Shown here piece after piece: positions 9,345-20,425 of a stretch of 64,000 nucleotides of DNA. How positions within the stretch are numbered: position 1 is the first letter of the stretch; each line of letters begins with the position of its first letter. A program made the position numbers and the translations under genes. Origin of the DNA: Amoebophrya sp. A120 (lineage: Eukaryota > Sar > Dinophyceae > Syndiniales > Amoebophryaceae). A model generated the notes under the pieces. The model was not told the origin of the DNA. It ran no database searches and saw only the letters and a program-made list of their open reading frames with translations. The DNA is taken from NCBI GenBank assembly GCA_905178155.1, contig CAJINV010000003.1, positions 1,900,395-1,964,394 on the forward strand, written 5' to 3'.

Positions 9345-11445
9345 GGAGGCGCCAGCACATATTTTTTAAACATAAAGTAAAAGACGTAGGGCTAGGCATA
9401 GGTAGTGCTGGGTCATGTACATAAACAAACGCGCTTCAAGACTGTCCTTGAGCACGCCCACACGGAGACGCTATGATGGGATTGGGATAGCGTCATCGAG
9501 CTGTTTCAGTTCCAATGGCAACGTCCAGTGTCTACGTCTTCGTTTTTCGTAGCCAAAACAAGTACCAGTCGGCAGAAGAGTCCCACAAAGACCAGCAGGT
9601 CGCAGCTTTTACGCAGCTTACCGACATCAACACGCGCACATTGTGGCCGGGCCAGCGGATGAGAAGTCGATACTTTATGCTGCTGAGGACCGACATGACC
9701 AACTTTACTTGAACAAACCACACAATGCATGACTATCATGCAAGGAAAAATACAGCAAAAAAAAAGCTCAGCAACCTCCAGAACAACCAAATCAGAGCGT
9801 GAAAAAAAAACGAACACGACGGACGAGCAGTCAGCTTCGTGACCTTATTGAGCTTGTCTAAGTGTTGCTTCTAAATTGAATGCTTGTTCCAATAGGTTTA
9901 ATTTATTCTGAAACGAAAATCGTATTCAGCACAACAAGTCTAAATACGGTGGGATTTTATTTTTCGGTCTTCGTAATTGGTTTTCTCTACCTTACTCAAG
10001 CACCCCCGCCGTAACTGCATAATACGTAAACTCAACTTCGTCGAAAGCCGTCCGCTAGATTTCACAGACAGTGTAGGGGTGCTCAGGTTTTGCTAAAAAC
10101 TACAGGTGCACTGGTTCAGAAGCGGCTTGCCGAGTGGTGTGCAGAGAAATGGTGCCCAGTTCATCAGACTCGGCAATCCATCCCTCAGTGAGCTTTCTTA
10201 CCCAGCCCCTAAGGTGACAGCCACAGCACTGAATGGTAATGAGTCCCGGAGCTCCGTTGGGAACCCAGCGTCGTGCGTCCTTGCCTTGTACTGAAGCAAT
10301 CAACTACAGGTAAAATATAAATATCTAGTGACCTGGCGATCACGACACGACGCAGGCATATAAAAATAGCCAAATAGTCTCCTAATTGCACTGAACCATA
10401 TCAAATAGGTCTGAATCAAATAATTTCATATCTTTTTAGTACGTGTCCTCTACGGATGGACCGTATGGCTCCCAGAGGAGTTCAGAGTCCTCGTCCACTG
10501 CCGAACGAGATACATCGTAGCAAGTAAAAGCGTCTACCTAATACAATAATGCACCGACTTGAGATTTGAAATTAATTTCATTTTCTTCTTTTTAGTTTTG
10601 TGTACATTTCTTTCCTCGCACTGCATGCTGACATCATAATCTCATCATACATTTCCTGACAAACTAGCGCAGGCACTTTCAATCTGCTGGCTAGGCTCAT
10701 TGCCGATGCCAACGGTTAAAGTGGAGATGTGGGTGCCATGATCCTCTTAACTTTTCCTCTTGATGTTGGTACCGTTCTTTCGAATGAGAAGACTTGCGCT
10801 GATGGATACGCTTCTAATTCAATTTCAAATTCATCACTGGAGGGATTTTCCTTGTGGTTTTCGTAGAATCATACAAACATTAACATATCTTCTGAGGATA
10901 GACATGAAGTAGCCTTTTTTTAGTTGTTCCTATTGCTTTTGCTGCTCTTCCAAAAAATAACTCCAGTCAAATTTACTTTTTCCGTCGAATTGTCATTGCC
11001 ACCCCCACCTCCAGACACTATTTTTACAAATAGGGAATGATTTCAAATCGCCAAATTTCTATCGGCAGATTCAGAAAAATACTGATTTTCTCTTTCTTGG
11101 TTCGACGGAAATGATCCCGTGAATCGGTAGGATCGCCGCGGGGGAAGATGCCCGGTACCAAGTCGGTGCTCTTAATGGTTGATTTCTTGCAGACCGTGCG
11201 ATACTTCTTCACTGACGACCCGACGAGCTGTGCAGGTATGTTTGAGTATTATATACAGGTGCTTGGGTTCGGAACCTCGCAATCTCATTCAAGATCATGC
11301 GCACAAAATTTCACTTCCTTCCAATAAATTTTGCCGAAGCAACCACTCAGCGGTCAAGGTCATCTTCGTTCAATGCTAAACACAGAGTTGTACCGCACTA
11401 GAAGTAAAAACAAGGATGCAATTACGGCAAGCAAGGTAAACATCT
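9345..11445. other. 2.1-kb gene-poor AT-rich region
   Basis: Several open frames of 60-100 codons exist on both strands and overlap each other, with no family signature. Short GC-richer patches near 10440-10520 and 10660-10760 could be isolated exons, but no splice pairing could be supported. Confidence 0.4.
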
Positions 11446-11879
11446 TTAGGTTAGGAAACTGAAAGCAGATTTTGAAGAAAATGAATTTATTATTACCACA
11501 GCCACTTCCAACTGCTTGGCTAGCTTTCCAGCGTTGACGTCAGATAGTGCAAGTATCGGAAACTTGCGACGTTGCCAGGCATCTTGTTGCAACAATGCGT
11601 GCTCGAATTCCATGAGCGTCAATTTCATCATCGAAGACACAAACACCTGAATGGACGGAAATTTCTCCGAGACGAAGAATTCGATCGCACCGTGCAAGAA
11701 TGAGCTGCGCATTTCGAACCACTTTACCAGGGCGATGTAGGCGAGATTGGGTGTTGCAAGAGACTGCGGCGAATCCAACATTGCGAAGCGGAAAAATACC
11801 ATGAAGTTCTCTTCTAACTCGTCGGCGAGCTGCAGAGATTGCATGTGCAGAAGATTCCGATAATTGTCCTCCTTCGTCG
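11446..11879 (-). CDS. 3' exon of an unrecognised gene
   Basis: After a TTTGTAG acceptor the frame reads TKEDNYRNLLHMQSLQLADE and continues through a helical-looking sequence (NLAYIALVKWFEMRSSFLHGAIEFFV) to a stop at 11446. An ATG lies inside, but the frame extends above it. The exon begins in phase 2, which does not match the phase-0 end of the exon at 12040-12333, so a further exon or a different donor must lie between them. The family is not recognised; the alternating helices suggest an all-alpha scaffold domain. Confidence 0.4.
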
Positions 11880-12039
11880 CTACAAATTACTTACGCGACG
11901 TGACTTGCAAGAATAATGTATGATAGATTGTATAAAAAAGTAGTCACGCAGATTTTCGCTCTCGCGACAACAAATCACAAATAACGCGCCATAATAAATC
12001 AAGAAGCAACTACTGCAGTGGCTGAAAATCAAACTATAC

Positions 12040-12333
12040 CAAATCACCACTGCGCCGGAAGCGACTTCGCTCAGCACTTGAAACGAAGGTCAGCAAAAGT
12101 GCGCGCAGGGATGCCGAGGGTACGCCACCAGGCGCTAAGGTATGTCGCATTTTCGGTGGCACGCCCTGGAGACCCTCCAGGAGGACGCGATGCGAGAACG
12201 GAATAGGGATCTTTATTTCCCTTCGAACCACTTCACAGAAGAGCTCGACACGGTGGCGGTCGCCCAGCCACCGCGCGAGCTCCACGTGTCGTGGTTCTCG
12301 ACCGACCTCAAAGTACCTGCCTTTCGCGTCCAT
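12040..12333 (-). CDS. Probable 5' exon of an unrecognised gene
   Basis: An ATG at 12333 starts MDAKGRYFEVGREPRHVELA and the frame runs GC-rich through FCEVVRREIKIPIPFSHRVLL to a GTATAG donor-like site at 12039; the unspliced frame would stop one codon later. The change in base composition at both ends supports a real exon. Its partner is probably the exon at 11446-11879, though phases do not match directly. No family recognised. Confidence 0.45.
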
Positions 12334-12474
12334 GGCAACGGAACCACAAAATATTCCTATTTCTATATGTATATACACTATATTCATAAAACGCAGAAAC
12401 AGGTCAGCAAGAACAAACCAGCCCCCCTCGTGGAGGCAATAATCCATCTGCGAGTGCGAGTAAATGAATAAATA

Positions 12475-12530
12475 ATTTCTATCCAGATGGATAGAAATTC
12501 GTATTGATTTACTCAGTAAATCAATACGAA
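12475..12530. other. Two abutting perfect hairpins
   Basis: The first hairpin (12475-12498) has 10-nt arms (ATTTCTATCC) around AGAT. The second (12498-12530) has 14-nt arms (TTCGTATTGATTTA) around CTCAG. They touch end to end and lie upstream of the 12333 ATG, in an otherwise AT-rich stretch. Confidence 0.75.
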
Positions 12531-13379
12531 GGACGATATATAAAAAGTACGTTACATACGCGTACGCCACAACACTACTCATATATGATGATCGCTCGCT
12601 CTTTCACACAACTGCACCGAATGAATTGCTCATCATGAATACTCCGACACACTCGATTCGACGCGGCGAAACCGAACGACAAAATTAGATACGAGAGCAA
12701 CTGCGACACGCATGGTATCAAGTGCTGAGGTATTTGCTGTGAAGCTTGGTCACTCGTCACGTTATGTATCCTTTTCCCTACGCCAAGATGCCACGGTCGC
12801 ATAGTCCAGAACAACTGGGAATGATTCAAGGCAGTGTGGACCGGGACCAACAAGAACATGGTTGGTGATCATGAGTGGTCAAGGATCTTGGACATCTGAA
12901 ACAGAAGATGGACATACCATTGGGTCTATGTATGATCATGTGTAAATTCATATTTATACAATGCTCTCGACGCCAACGCCTCAAAAGCAGTTGGATATAA
13001 CCGACATCGACAGGTTCAATAGACAGATCCAGAATATTTGGCCCCCTGCTCACTGCAAAATTTATTTCAACTTGTTTTTTTCTATAATTTTCTTATATTT
13101 TCTTTAAATCCCAAGCTTTACTGTGCATAGAAGAACAATTTCTGTATGGTATCTGAAACTTCGTTAGATAGAGCAGCATGAAACTGCGGTATGTGGCCTT
13201 TTACTTTTATGTTGTCTCTACATAGTACATTTCTGTTCCTAATTCAAAATAAATGAAACTGCGTCCTGATAGATCTGATAGTCCTGACGTACGAGCTTCT
13301 AATTATCCTATATCGTACAAACACATTTGCGTCTTTCTTTTAGCCACGATAATCATCTATTTTTTCCGAACGAAATCGA
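12531..13379. other. Intergenic region, nothing recognised
   Basis: AT-rich sequence between the PDZ gene 3' end and the upstream side of the 12-kb exon. Only overlapping short open frames were seen. Confidence 0.5.
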
Positions 13380-16300
13380 TCAAAAGATCCCTGACGGCAT
13401 TTCGTACTGTTCATAAACCGGCACGTGCGGGTTGTGCACTGGCCCGTATCCAGGCTTGAATCGCAGACCAGGCGGAGGCGATTGCTGTTGGCTCCGATGG
13501 GACGAAATCGAAACACCCGAAGGGTTGTTCACATAGGTCCTCGTCTTGCTCGAAGAATCAAACGGCTGGACTCTGCTTTGGCTTTGGGAGGAGGCAGTTT
13601 TTGCGTATTTATCTTGGAGTTTTGGAGACGACGAATTCGTTGACAGGAGCATGGACTCCACTCCGCCGTACACAATTCGCCCCCGCGGAGCCTTAGTACT
13701 GTTGGCACTGGACGCATTCGTTGTCGTCCTTTTCGCCTCATCAAGCCCCGTTGTTTTCAGCACGACCTGCGATGGACTCCCGGAGGACATGGCTGCCGCA
13801 GAACGCAGATTGGCATGGGTCCTGCTAGCCGTAGTGCTACCACCGGAACCGGATGCTGGTGAAGAAGATGCAATGCCTCGCATTCTCGAAGCAGCGCCAC
13901 GAAAGCCGGTCCGACTCGCACCGCCCTTAGCACCCACGTTGGATCCCTTGTACTGCAGAAAAGGAATGCGGTCAGTCATACTGCCGTCTAGTTTCCGGCG
14001 GATTTGCAAAACGACCTCGGTCTCGTTCTCCAGCAGCAGCTGTTCGATGAAATTTCGATGGCGGTTCACCACACTCACACCGTTGACCTCCACAATGCGG
14101 TCGCCCACGCGGATGTTTTGCCAGCCCACCGGGTAGTTGGGCGCGAAACCGCCGATGCGGACGCCGTACTTGTCGTAGGACAGGTACAGATTGCTCAAGT
14201 CATTCACCTGCGGCACGCTGTTCAGAATTGAACTGGTTTTCGTGATCAAAATCTCCTTCTCCTCGTCAACCACTGAAGAACCTCCACTTGTACAACCGTG
14301 GTTGTTCGTCGCTGCGAGTCCTCTGTTTCTGCTTACCACGACGGGCAGGAACTCGAATTGCATCGCCTGCTTCCGGACGTACATGCGGTCACGCCAGAAG
14401 CGCTCGATGTCGCGTCGCGTAGGTTTCTGCGTTGAGTGGTCGCCGGCGCCGAGCGAAGCCGCGCCGGAGACTAGGGACGTAAGGTCCAGGCACTCGTAGT
14501 TGCGCCCGCGAGAATTCGCAGCTGTGCGGGACGCCGGGGAAAAATAGGCGGCCGTGCCGGAAGTTGTCAGGAGGTTCAGGGTCGACAACCTGATCAACTG
14601 CCACAGTTTCGCGCCCGGGTAGGACGCCAGCGTGTGCATGACGGGGCCGAAGACCTGCGCAAGGTTGTCCACGTTGTCGATGCTCCACACGTAGGGCTTT
14701 CCGGATCGAGAAAACGCAAACTTCACATTGTCCTGCCACAAATGCCGGTGCTCGTACGGAACGGTAACTTTGAAGTCTATATCTTTCGGAACATGTGGGT
14801 CCTGCTGTGTCGACGCGACAGAAACACCGGCTTGCGCGTAGGAACTTGCAGGATCGAATTCACTGTTAGCAGGCGTAGTTTGCGTTTGGTATTCCACACC
14901 GCGACTGGAACTGGTCGTGTTCAATTTCGTCGACGGACTTTGTATCAAGATTGGATTTTGCGCAGTGCTGACGAGCCCCTCAGAGTCGCCGTCGAGTAGC
15001 CGCGACGTCTGGCGACCCGCACTGGTTGAGGCCCGGCCACTTTTGCGCGACCCACTCCTATTGCGCGACGGAGAAGCAGAAATGGAACTACCGAGCGCGG
15101 TACTTTCGTCATTCGGACCACGGGACGAGGTTCCCGCAGCGGATGTCCACGATGCTTCTTTCTGGACTATTTTTTGTCGGTCGTAGTCCGATGGTAAATA
15201 GCCCGACGAAGAGTCTTCTTCTTCTTCCTCGTCCCACTCTTCTTCTTCTTCCTCCTCTTCGTCATAGTACTCGTACGAAGAGGAATCCTCCTGCTCTCCG
15301 GCATGCGACACACGAGTGTTGCTGCGTGCTGAAATCGTCTTCTGTGCAGCTACGGGAAACGGGGTCTTGCGCGCAGGTGGAATCTTTCCTTGCGACGCCC
15401 TCGACGACATGCGCTGGAGAACGCTTGGACTTTTATTTCCACTTTTTGTTTTTCTCACGATCATCGGTTCCTGCTCGCCCTCGTCCTGTTTGCCCTCTGT
15501 GCCCTCCCATTCTTGCTGCGCCAGACTGCGACGACTACTACTCCGTTCGTGTTTCCGTTGCGAATCGAACGAAACTGCTTTCCCAAAGGGAGCGCGGACC
15601 GAAGACACGTGGTTGACTGGGTCCATCTTTTCCTCGGCGTTGTGCTCCACATCGGGGAGTTTTCCGCGCGCCTCATCGTCTGCTGCCGTTTCATCTGCAT
15701 CAGCTGCGGGAAAGGTGTCTCTCCGTGACGCACTGTACGTGCTGAGAAAGCCGTCCGGGGTCTCGACGACAAGAGAGGCTTTCCGCTTCTGCGAACTACG
15801 TCGCCGGCGGGGCATCGACGACTGTTTCTTCACGACAAGGGGCTGGTCTGACAGTTCGTCCTGCGCGCCACGGCTTGCACTGCGGGACACAGTGCGGCTT
15901 TTTCTGACGGACCGCTCACCTTGCAGGTTTTCCGGTGGGTCTTGCAGCGACGCTGCGGGACTGAAGCCAGAAGCTAAGCAAGTGCCTTCATCTCCGCCTT
16001 TACTAGCGCGGGACCGTCGCTTGCGACTGCTCGCGCGCGCAACTACCGACGAGGACGCACGCGGGGCCGGACTGAACACAGACGAACTCGTTCTGCTCGT
16101 CAGCTCAGAGTCGCGCGCTGGTCTGCGGTGCGAAGACGGAACCCTTGATGCGGAAACAGAACGACTACTGTTCTGCCGGCTCACACTCGTCGACAACGGT
16201 GACGCCTCCCCGCTGCTGCTGCCGCTGCGCGCTCGTGTTGTGTGCTGTCCGATGCTTGAAGACAGCATTTTCTTCAGGGAAGCACTGCGAGAAATTGAGG

Positions 16301-16580
16301 TCCGGCCACTCTTTCGAGAGCGGCGTCCAGATGCCGAAGCGCTCTTGGTTACCAACGGCGAGGATGACAACGTCGTTCGCAGCATCGCTGCAGACCCGCG
16401 AACCTTGTTCGCTTTCATCTGGCCACGGTTTTTCGCTGGCGAACTGGAGTTGCTCGTGGGTAACTGCAGGAGGGACACTTCCCGAAAGGCTTGGGCTTCA
16501 CCGATGTCGAACGTCACATTCTCGACGACAACATCAAACTGCCCCAAAACACTGAATTTCTCCGGGTACCGAAACGTCAT
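13380..16580 (-). CDS. Large Ser/Arg-rich protein with a PDZ domain
   Basis: A single intronless frame of 1066 residues starts at the ATG at 16580. Residues ~50-430 are Ser/Arg/Ala-rich and probably disordered. An acidic run (EEEEEEEEWDEEEEED) sits near residues 432-460. A structured region around 610-790 begins KDIDFKVTVPYEHRHLWQDN and includes DNVDNLAQVFGPVMHTLASY. A PDZ-like domain follows at about 795-870, with YGVRIGGFAPNYPVGWQNIR, then VGDRIVEVNGVSV and a final strand VVLQIRRKL. The VGDxIxxVNG pattern is the typical PDZ core. The Ser/Pro-rich tail ends YEMPSGIF, itself a hydrophobic C-terminus. It probably acts as a scaffold, inferred from the PDZ domain. The ligand is unknown. Confidence 0.8.
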   Translation of the reverse strand: MTFRYPEKFSVLGQFDVVVENVTFDIGEAQAFREVSLLQLPTSNSSSPAKNRGQMKANKVRGSAAMLRTTLSSSPLVTKSASASGRRSRKSGRTSISRSASLKKMLSSSIGQHTTRARSGSSSGEASPLSTSVSRQNSSRSVSASRVPSSHRRPARDSELTSRTSSSVFSPAPRASSSVVARASSRKRRSRASKGGDEGTCLASGFSPAASLQDPPENLQGERSVRKSRTVSRSASRGAQDELSDQPLVVKKQSSMPRRRRSSQKRKASLVVETPDGFLSTYSASRRDTFPAADADETAADDEARGKLPDVEHNAEEKMDPVNHVSSVRAPFGKAVSFDSQRKHERSSSRRSLAQQEWEGTEGKQDEGEQEPMIVRKTKSGNKSPSVLQRMSSRASQGKIPPARKTPFPVAAQKTISARSNTRVSHAGEQEDSSSYEYYDEEEEEEEEWDEEEEEDSSSGYLPSDYDRQKIVQKEASWTSAAGTSSRGPNDESTALGSSISASPSRNRSGSRKSGRASTSAGRQTSRLLDGDSEGLVSTAQNPILIQSPSTKLNTTSSSRGVEYQTQTTPANSEFDPASSYAQAGVSVASTQQDPHVPKDIDFKVTVPYEHRHLWQDNVKFAFSRSGKPYVWSIDNVDNLAQVFGPVMHTLASYPGAKLWQLIRLSTLNLLTTSGTAAYFSPASRTAANSRGRNYECLDLTSLVSGAASLGAGDHSTQKPTRRDIERFWRDRMYVRKQAMQFEFLPVVVSRNRGLAATNNHGCTSGGSSVVDEEKEILITKTSSILNSVPQVNDLSNLYLSYDKYGVRIGGFAPNYPVGWQNIRVGDRIVEVNGVSVVNRHRNFIEQLLLENETEVVLQIRRKLDGSMTDRIPFLQYKGSNVGAKGGASRTGFRGAASRMRGIASSSPASGSGGSTTASRTHANLRSAAAMSSGSPSQVVLKTTGLDEAKRTTTNASSANSTKAPRGRIVYGGVESMLLSTNSSSPKLQDKYAKTASSQSQSRVQPFDSSSKTRTYVNNPSGVSISSHRSQQQSPPPGLRFKPGYGPVHNPHVPVYEQYEMPSGIF

Positions 16581-17784
16581 TTTTTGCTACTGTCGTTGTG
16601 TATTCTTACGCAGCTTTCTAGTTGTATCTGTTTCCTTAATGAGTTATGATCTCGCAAAGACAGGCAATACGTAAAGGAAGCGTTTCCAACAATAGAATTA
16701 AATTTCTAGTTTCAATTGCATAGATATTATGACGTCGACGAGCGAATTTATTATATCACTGCAGACTGTGAGGGTGGAATCACTCTGGGAATTCGAAAGC
16801 CGAGAAAGTCATTGCCATTGGAGTGGATTTTCAGACCACGAGTACCAATGATAAAACTCCTCAGAAAAAAAAGAAGCGCCGAAAAAAGATTTGTACACGA
16901 CACTGAAGGACTCTTCCGTGGGTGGTTCTCAAGCCGTATCACAACTAAAAAAAGAAACAACCGAAAAAAATCACAAGTAGAAAAAAACAACACTCAAGAT
17001 ATTATTGCCACGCTTCGCCAATTATTTATACAGGAATCGTGTGGCCATACATCCAGGTACAAACTTGCGCATCCTGCCCGCACGTTCGCGTATCACCAGG
17101 AAAAAAACCTTCAAAATCAAGTGAAGAAAGGCAAGGGCATCAACCACAACTGTGTACAAAAAGAACCACAAGCACAACCATCAATAGATGATCCACATCC
17201 ATATTTTTATCCACATAACACGGAATTCGTTGCGGAAACCGAGACCATTCCCGCAGTTACAAAAAAACGCCTTTGCGGCTGCGGTGACGCTGTGGCTCGC
17301 CAGGACATGATACAACTGCGAGGCTTTTTTCTTTGTGCTGGTCTCACTCTTAGTTCAATCGTAAAGATCAAGGACTTGTCACACCCAACGACTAGTTCTC
17401 AGTTCTGAAAATCTACATTAGCATTACCAGCGGCAAAATATTTCCTTTATTTGAATACTTGTGCACCTGTAGGCGAATCGCACGACATCAAGAAGACGGC
17501 GATCAATTATTTTCAAGATAAGAACAAGAAGTAAAGTTCAAAAATCGTACAAAGAAAATTTAGCTCTTGTTTCTGTCTCGTCGTAGCTCGTTGAGCTACA
17601 AAGAGTGACCGTCGCGTCTTTGCTGTATCCAAACCTAAACCAGACTCAGTCTCAGAAGTAAGTAGTTTTCCTTTCCCTATTTGTTTTTGTCTTTATCATA
17701 CAGATTCACTTTTCAGACGCTCCGTCTCATTTACACGGAACAGGCACGTTTTGTCGTTGTCCTCGAAAAATCGCCACGAACGAT
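16581..17784. other. Intergenic region, nothing firmly coding
   Basis: It contains a 230-codon plus-strand open frame (16716-17408) that starts with TTG, has a low-complexity Lys/Gln-rich translation and resembles no family. It would be the only plus-strand gene in the window, so it is not called. Confidence 0.5.
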
Positions 17785-19382
17785 CTATCGCCGCGGACTG
17801 CGTTCCCTCGCGCTCATAGGCGTCGGCACGGCGGCCGTTGGCGCTTCGAAAGCAGCACTCCACAACGCCATCCCGTCGTCGCGTGCTGGTTGTACTTTGC
17901 AGTGTTCTGGCAAGTCCCGGTCCTTCCAGTCCTCGAGGTTCCAACGGTCCACTACCCGGTGACTCAGTGTGGCCCAATACGCCTGGAGCAACTCGTACAT
18001 GGAGTCGCCTGGGCCTAGCGTTCCCCGAGTCGGTTCTCCGGTGAGCTTCGATTTGTCAACCACAGTGTTTTTAATACCTGAGAAGAGATGTTTCGTTTTT
18101 TTTTGGCGTTAGGACAGAGCTTCTTGTGTTACATCTACCAGTACCATCCTCCTGTTGCAGCTACTAGACGCTGGCTGGCATCAACACAAAGAAACACGAG
18201 TTAAAATTTTGTTCGTACTGTGAGACACTTGGAGTGCTCGTCACGCACGAGCGCGACAAGCTCAGCCTTACCACAAAAAAAACTCGTGCTCGAACACCAA
18301 AACCAATACCAAGACTTCTGCCAACAGCGACACGAGATAATGATAACAGGTACCTTTGAATAGATATTCCGTAATATGAGTGACGCTCTTTGCACACCCA
18401 CTTCTCGGACTCACCAGGTCACGCTCGACCATCAGGTCAATCTCGTCCTCTTCGCTCCCGGCAAGCGCAATCGCCCACCTCGCCGTGAGATTCAGCTTCT
18501 TATCCGCAAGTGTGCGGCGCAGGTCTTCCGGAGACATTGGTGGGAACTTCTTTAACAGGTCCTCGATCATTTGTTGTGACTTCTTGAGACCCTTTTTCCC
18601 ACCACACGCTCTTATTGCCTCCTCGTCCAACTTGCGATAACCCTGCAGAAGTAGTTGTTTTTTTAGTGCCAGGACGTAGAACGGATACGGAACTGCAGTC
18701 CTCCGTGAAAAAAAAAAATCTAGCTGGTCACGCAAAACAACAAACAGTTTCGTAGTTCTCTGTGAGTGTCGTCACCTTCCGCTTCTGCTGGTTCAGATAA
18801 AATCAATACCCAGCGGATGATCAGAAGGGGTGAAGATAGCGTAAATTAGGAAAGCACGTATACCTTTTCACAGTCATGCGCAAGATGCTTCTTCAGATTC
18901 TCAAGCTTGCCGTGGAAGGTGCAATCCTCGTGGATGCACGGGCGAATGAGAAGTGGACACGGATCTTCGCACAACCAAAATTCCTTATGGATATGGTCGC
19001 ACTTGTAGTCGTGACGAGTCATGCTGATGGTAGTCGTGCTCCTCGTGCTGCAGAGCGAGCAAAAAACCTCCTCCTCGTCCAGCAACTTGTCCATGAGTTT
19101 TACGGTAGTCCACTCAACGTCCTCAGCCCTACAGCAGGGGCAGGGATCTTCCTCGTACAACTCTTCGAGGCAGGACACACAAGCCCACTTGTTACAGCAG
19201 GTTGTCTCGGCCGGAGCAGTCGCGATTGCTTCCTGGCAGATGAAACATTTCCCACAAGCCTCGGTCAGGGTATTTTTACGAAAGAATTCCATCTTGGGCG
19301 AAGGTTGGACCTTGTCACGTCGTGACGAGGACTTCAACTCGTCGTATTGTTCTGTCGATGAGAGAAGACCATCAAGACTCAT
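17785..19382 (-). CDS. RING/TRAF-like zinc-finger protein, four-exon model
   Basis: Proposed exons are 18864-19382, 18415-18642, 18139-18151 (13 nt) and 17785-18077, for 350 residues. All introns are GT-AG (donors GTATAC, GTGAGT, GTAGAT) and all joins are in frame. Exon 1 carries a RING-like cysteine cluster starting CFICQEAI and ending DPCPCC; the usual His ligand is not obvious. A second Cys/His cluster follows (CSLC ... RHDYKCDH ... CEDPC ... CIHEDC ... HLAHDC), as in TRAF-type zinc fingers. Exon 2 adds a basic helical region (GGKKGLKKSQQMIEDLLKKF). The last exon contains MYELLQAYWATLSHRVVDRW. A role as an E3 ubiquitin ligase or adaptor is plausible from the fold family. The start is the first ATG (MSLDGLL), because the frame above it opens only through TTG. 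Confidence 0.6.
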
Positions 19383-19388
19383 ACGCAA

Positions 19389-20425
19389 TTCATTATCATT
19401 TCATGAGTTCAGATCGAGTGTGCCTCGTCATGATCGTTCTGGGGAACTACAGCGAAAAGTAAACTTCGAGATACCTGCACGCATTCCCTCTTAGTCTTTG
19501 TGTTTGTCTTCCATAAATACCAATATAGGTCGATCGCATGCGAAGAACGACATAAAAAAGATCGAAAATTCAAGCGTGGTCCACGAATCCAGTATCTCAA
19601 CGAACTACTTACTAGGGAATTTATATTATAATGGCGCTAGTAAGTGCAACACCACGAAAAAGCGATCGTTGCCTGCGTCTCATCTCGGCTTTCCCTTTCA
19701 ATGATCATCTATAGTACATCGACGACCACGACGACGCTGCGACTCACGACCACGCATCAAGGTGGTCACCGTCAAAATTGTCTCCTGTTTACGTGACCAG
19801 GAAAAGCTCTCCCACTGCGAGTGCGACGAATGGTCGAACGAAACCAAATGATACTCACAACAAATATTGACATCGCTCACTTACTCATGATCATGTCAGG
19901 ATGGGATACATAATCGACCCTGAAATCAGATTCAGATGAGAATCGAATCTAGAAGCCGCTCCATTGCTTTAGCTTTCCACAATGTGGAATCTAGTCCACG
20001 AGTCTACTTGATGTTGTGTCAGCAGATTGCTAAATTGGCCGATTGCCTGCTTTTCTTCGCACTCGGGTTTATCGGCCGGCTACTCCAAATACGTAAGAAA
20101 GGAAAAAAAACAAACATATGGCTTCAACCGTCTGTCGTGGCAGAACTTGGAGCAGAAAAAGAGCTTCTTGAGCTTCAGATACCACCTAGGGAGAAAAAGA
20201 GCTAGTGCAACTGCAACTGCATCATCCGCATTTATTTTTATGCGCATAAACCATATATGCTTTGTTGTAATTGCGTTGTTGATGGCTCTCAGTAAAATAT
20301 TCGAGGCAAACACCTGCAGTAAAAAGAGCCGCTGTTTTTAGTAGGTATCAGTTGTGCGGCGGCCAGTCTAAAGTAACCGACTGATAAAGTACTTCTCATT
20401 GCGCAGGTGCAGGCAGTCAAGGCTA
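19389..20425. other. Intergenic region, nothing recognised
   Basis: Several mutually overlapping open frames of 60-100 codons, none with family signatures. It separates the RING gene from the PEX1 3' end. Confidence 0.5.

Noticed and set aside
15316-16674. 452-codon plus-strand open frame
   Set aside because: It lies antisense to the PDZ protein gene. Its length reflects the biased Ser/Arg codons of that gene, and the translation has no recognisable domain.
16716-17408. 230-codon plus-strand open frame
   Set aside because: It starts with TTG, is Lys/Gln-rich and low in complexity, resembles no family, and would be the only plus-strand gene in the window. Expression data could revive it.
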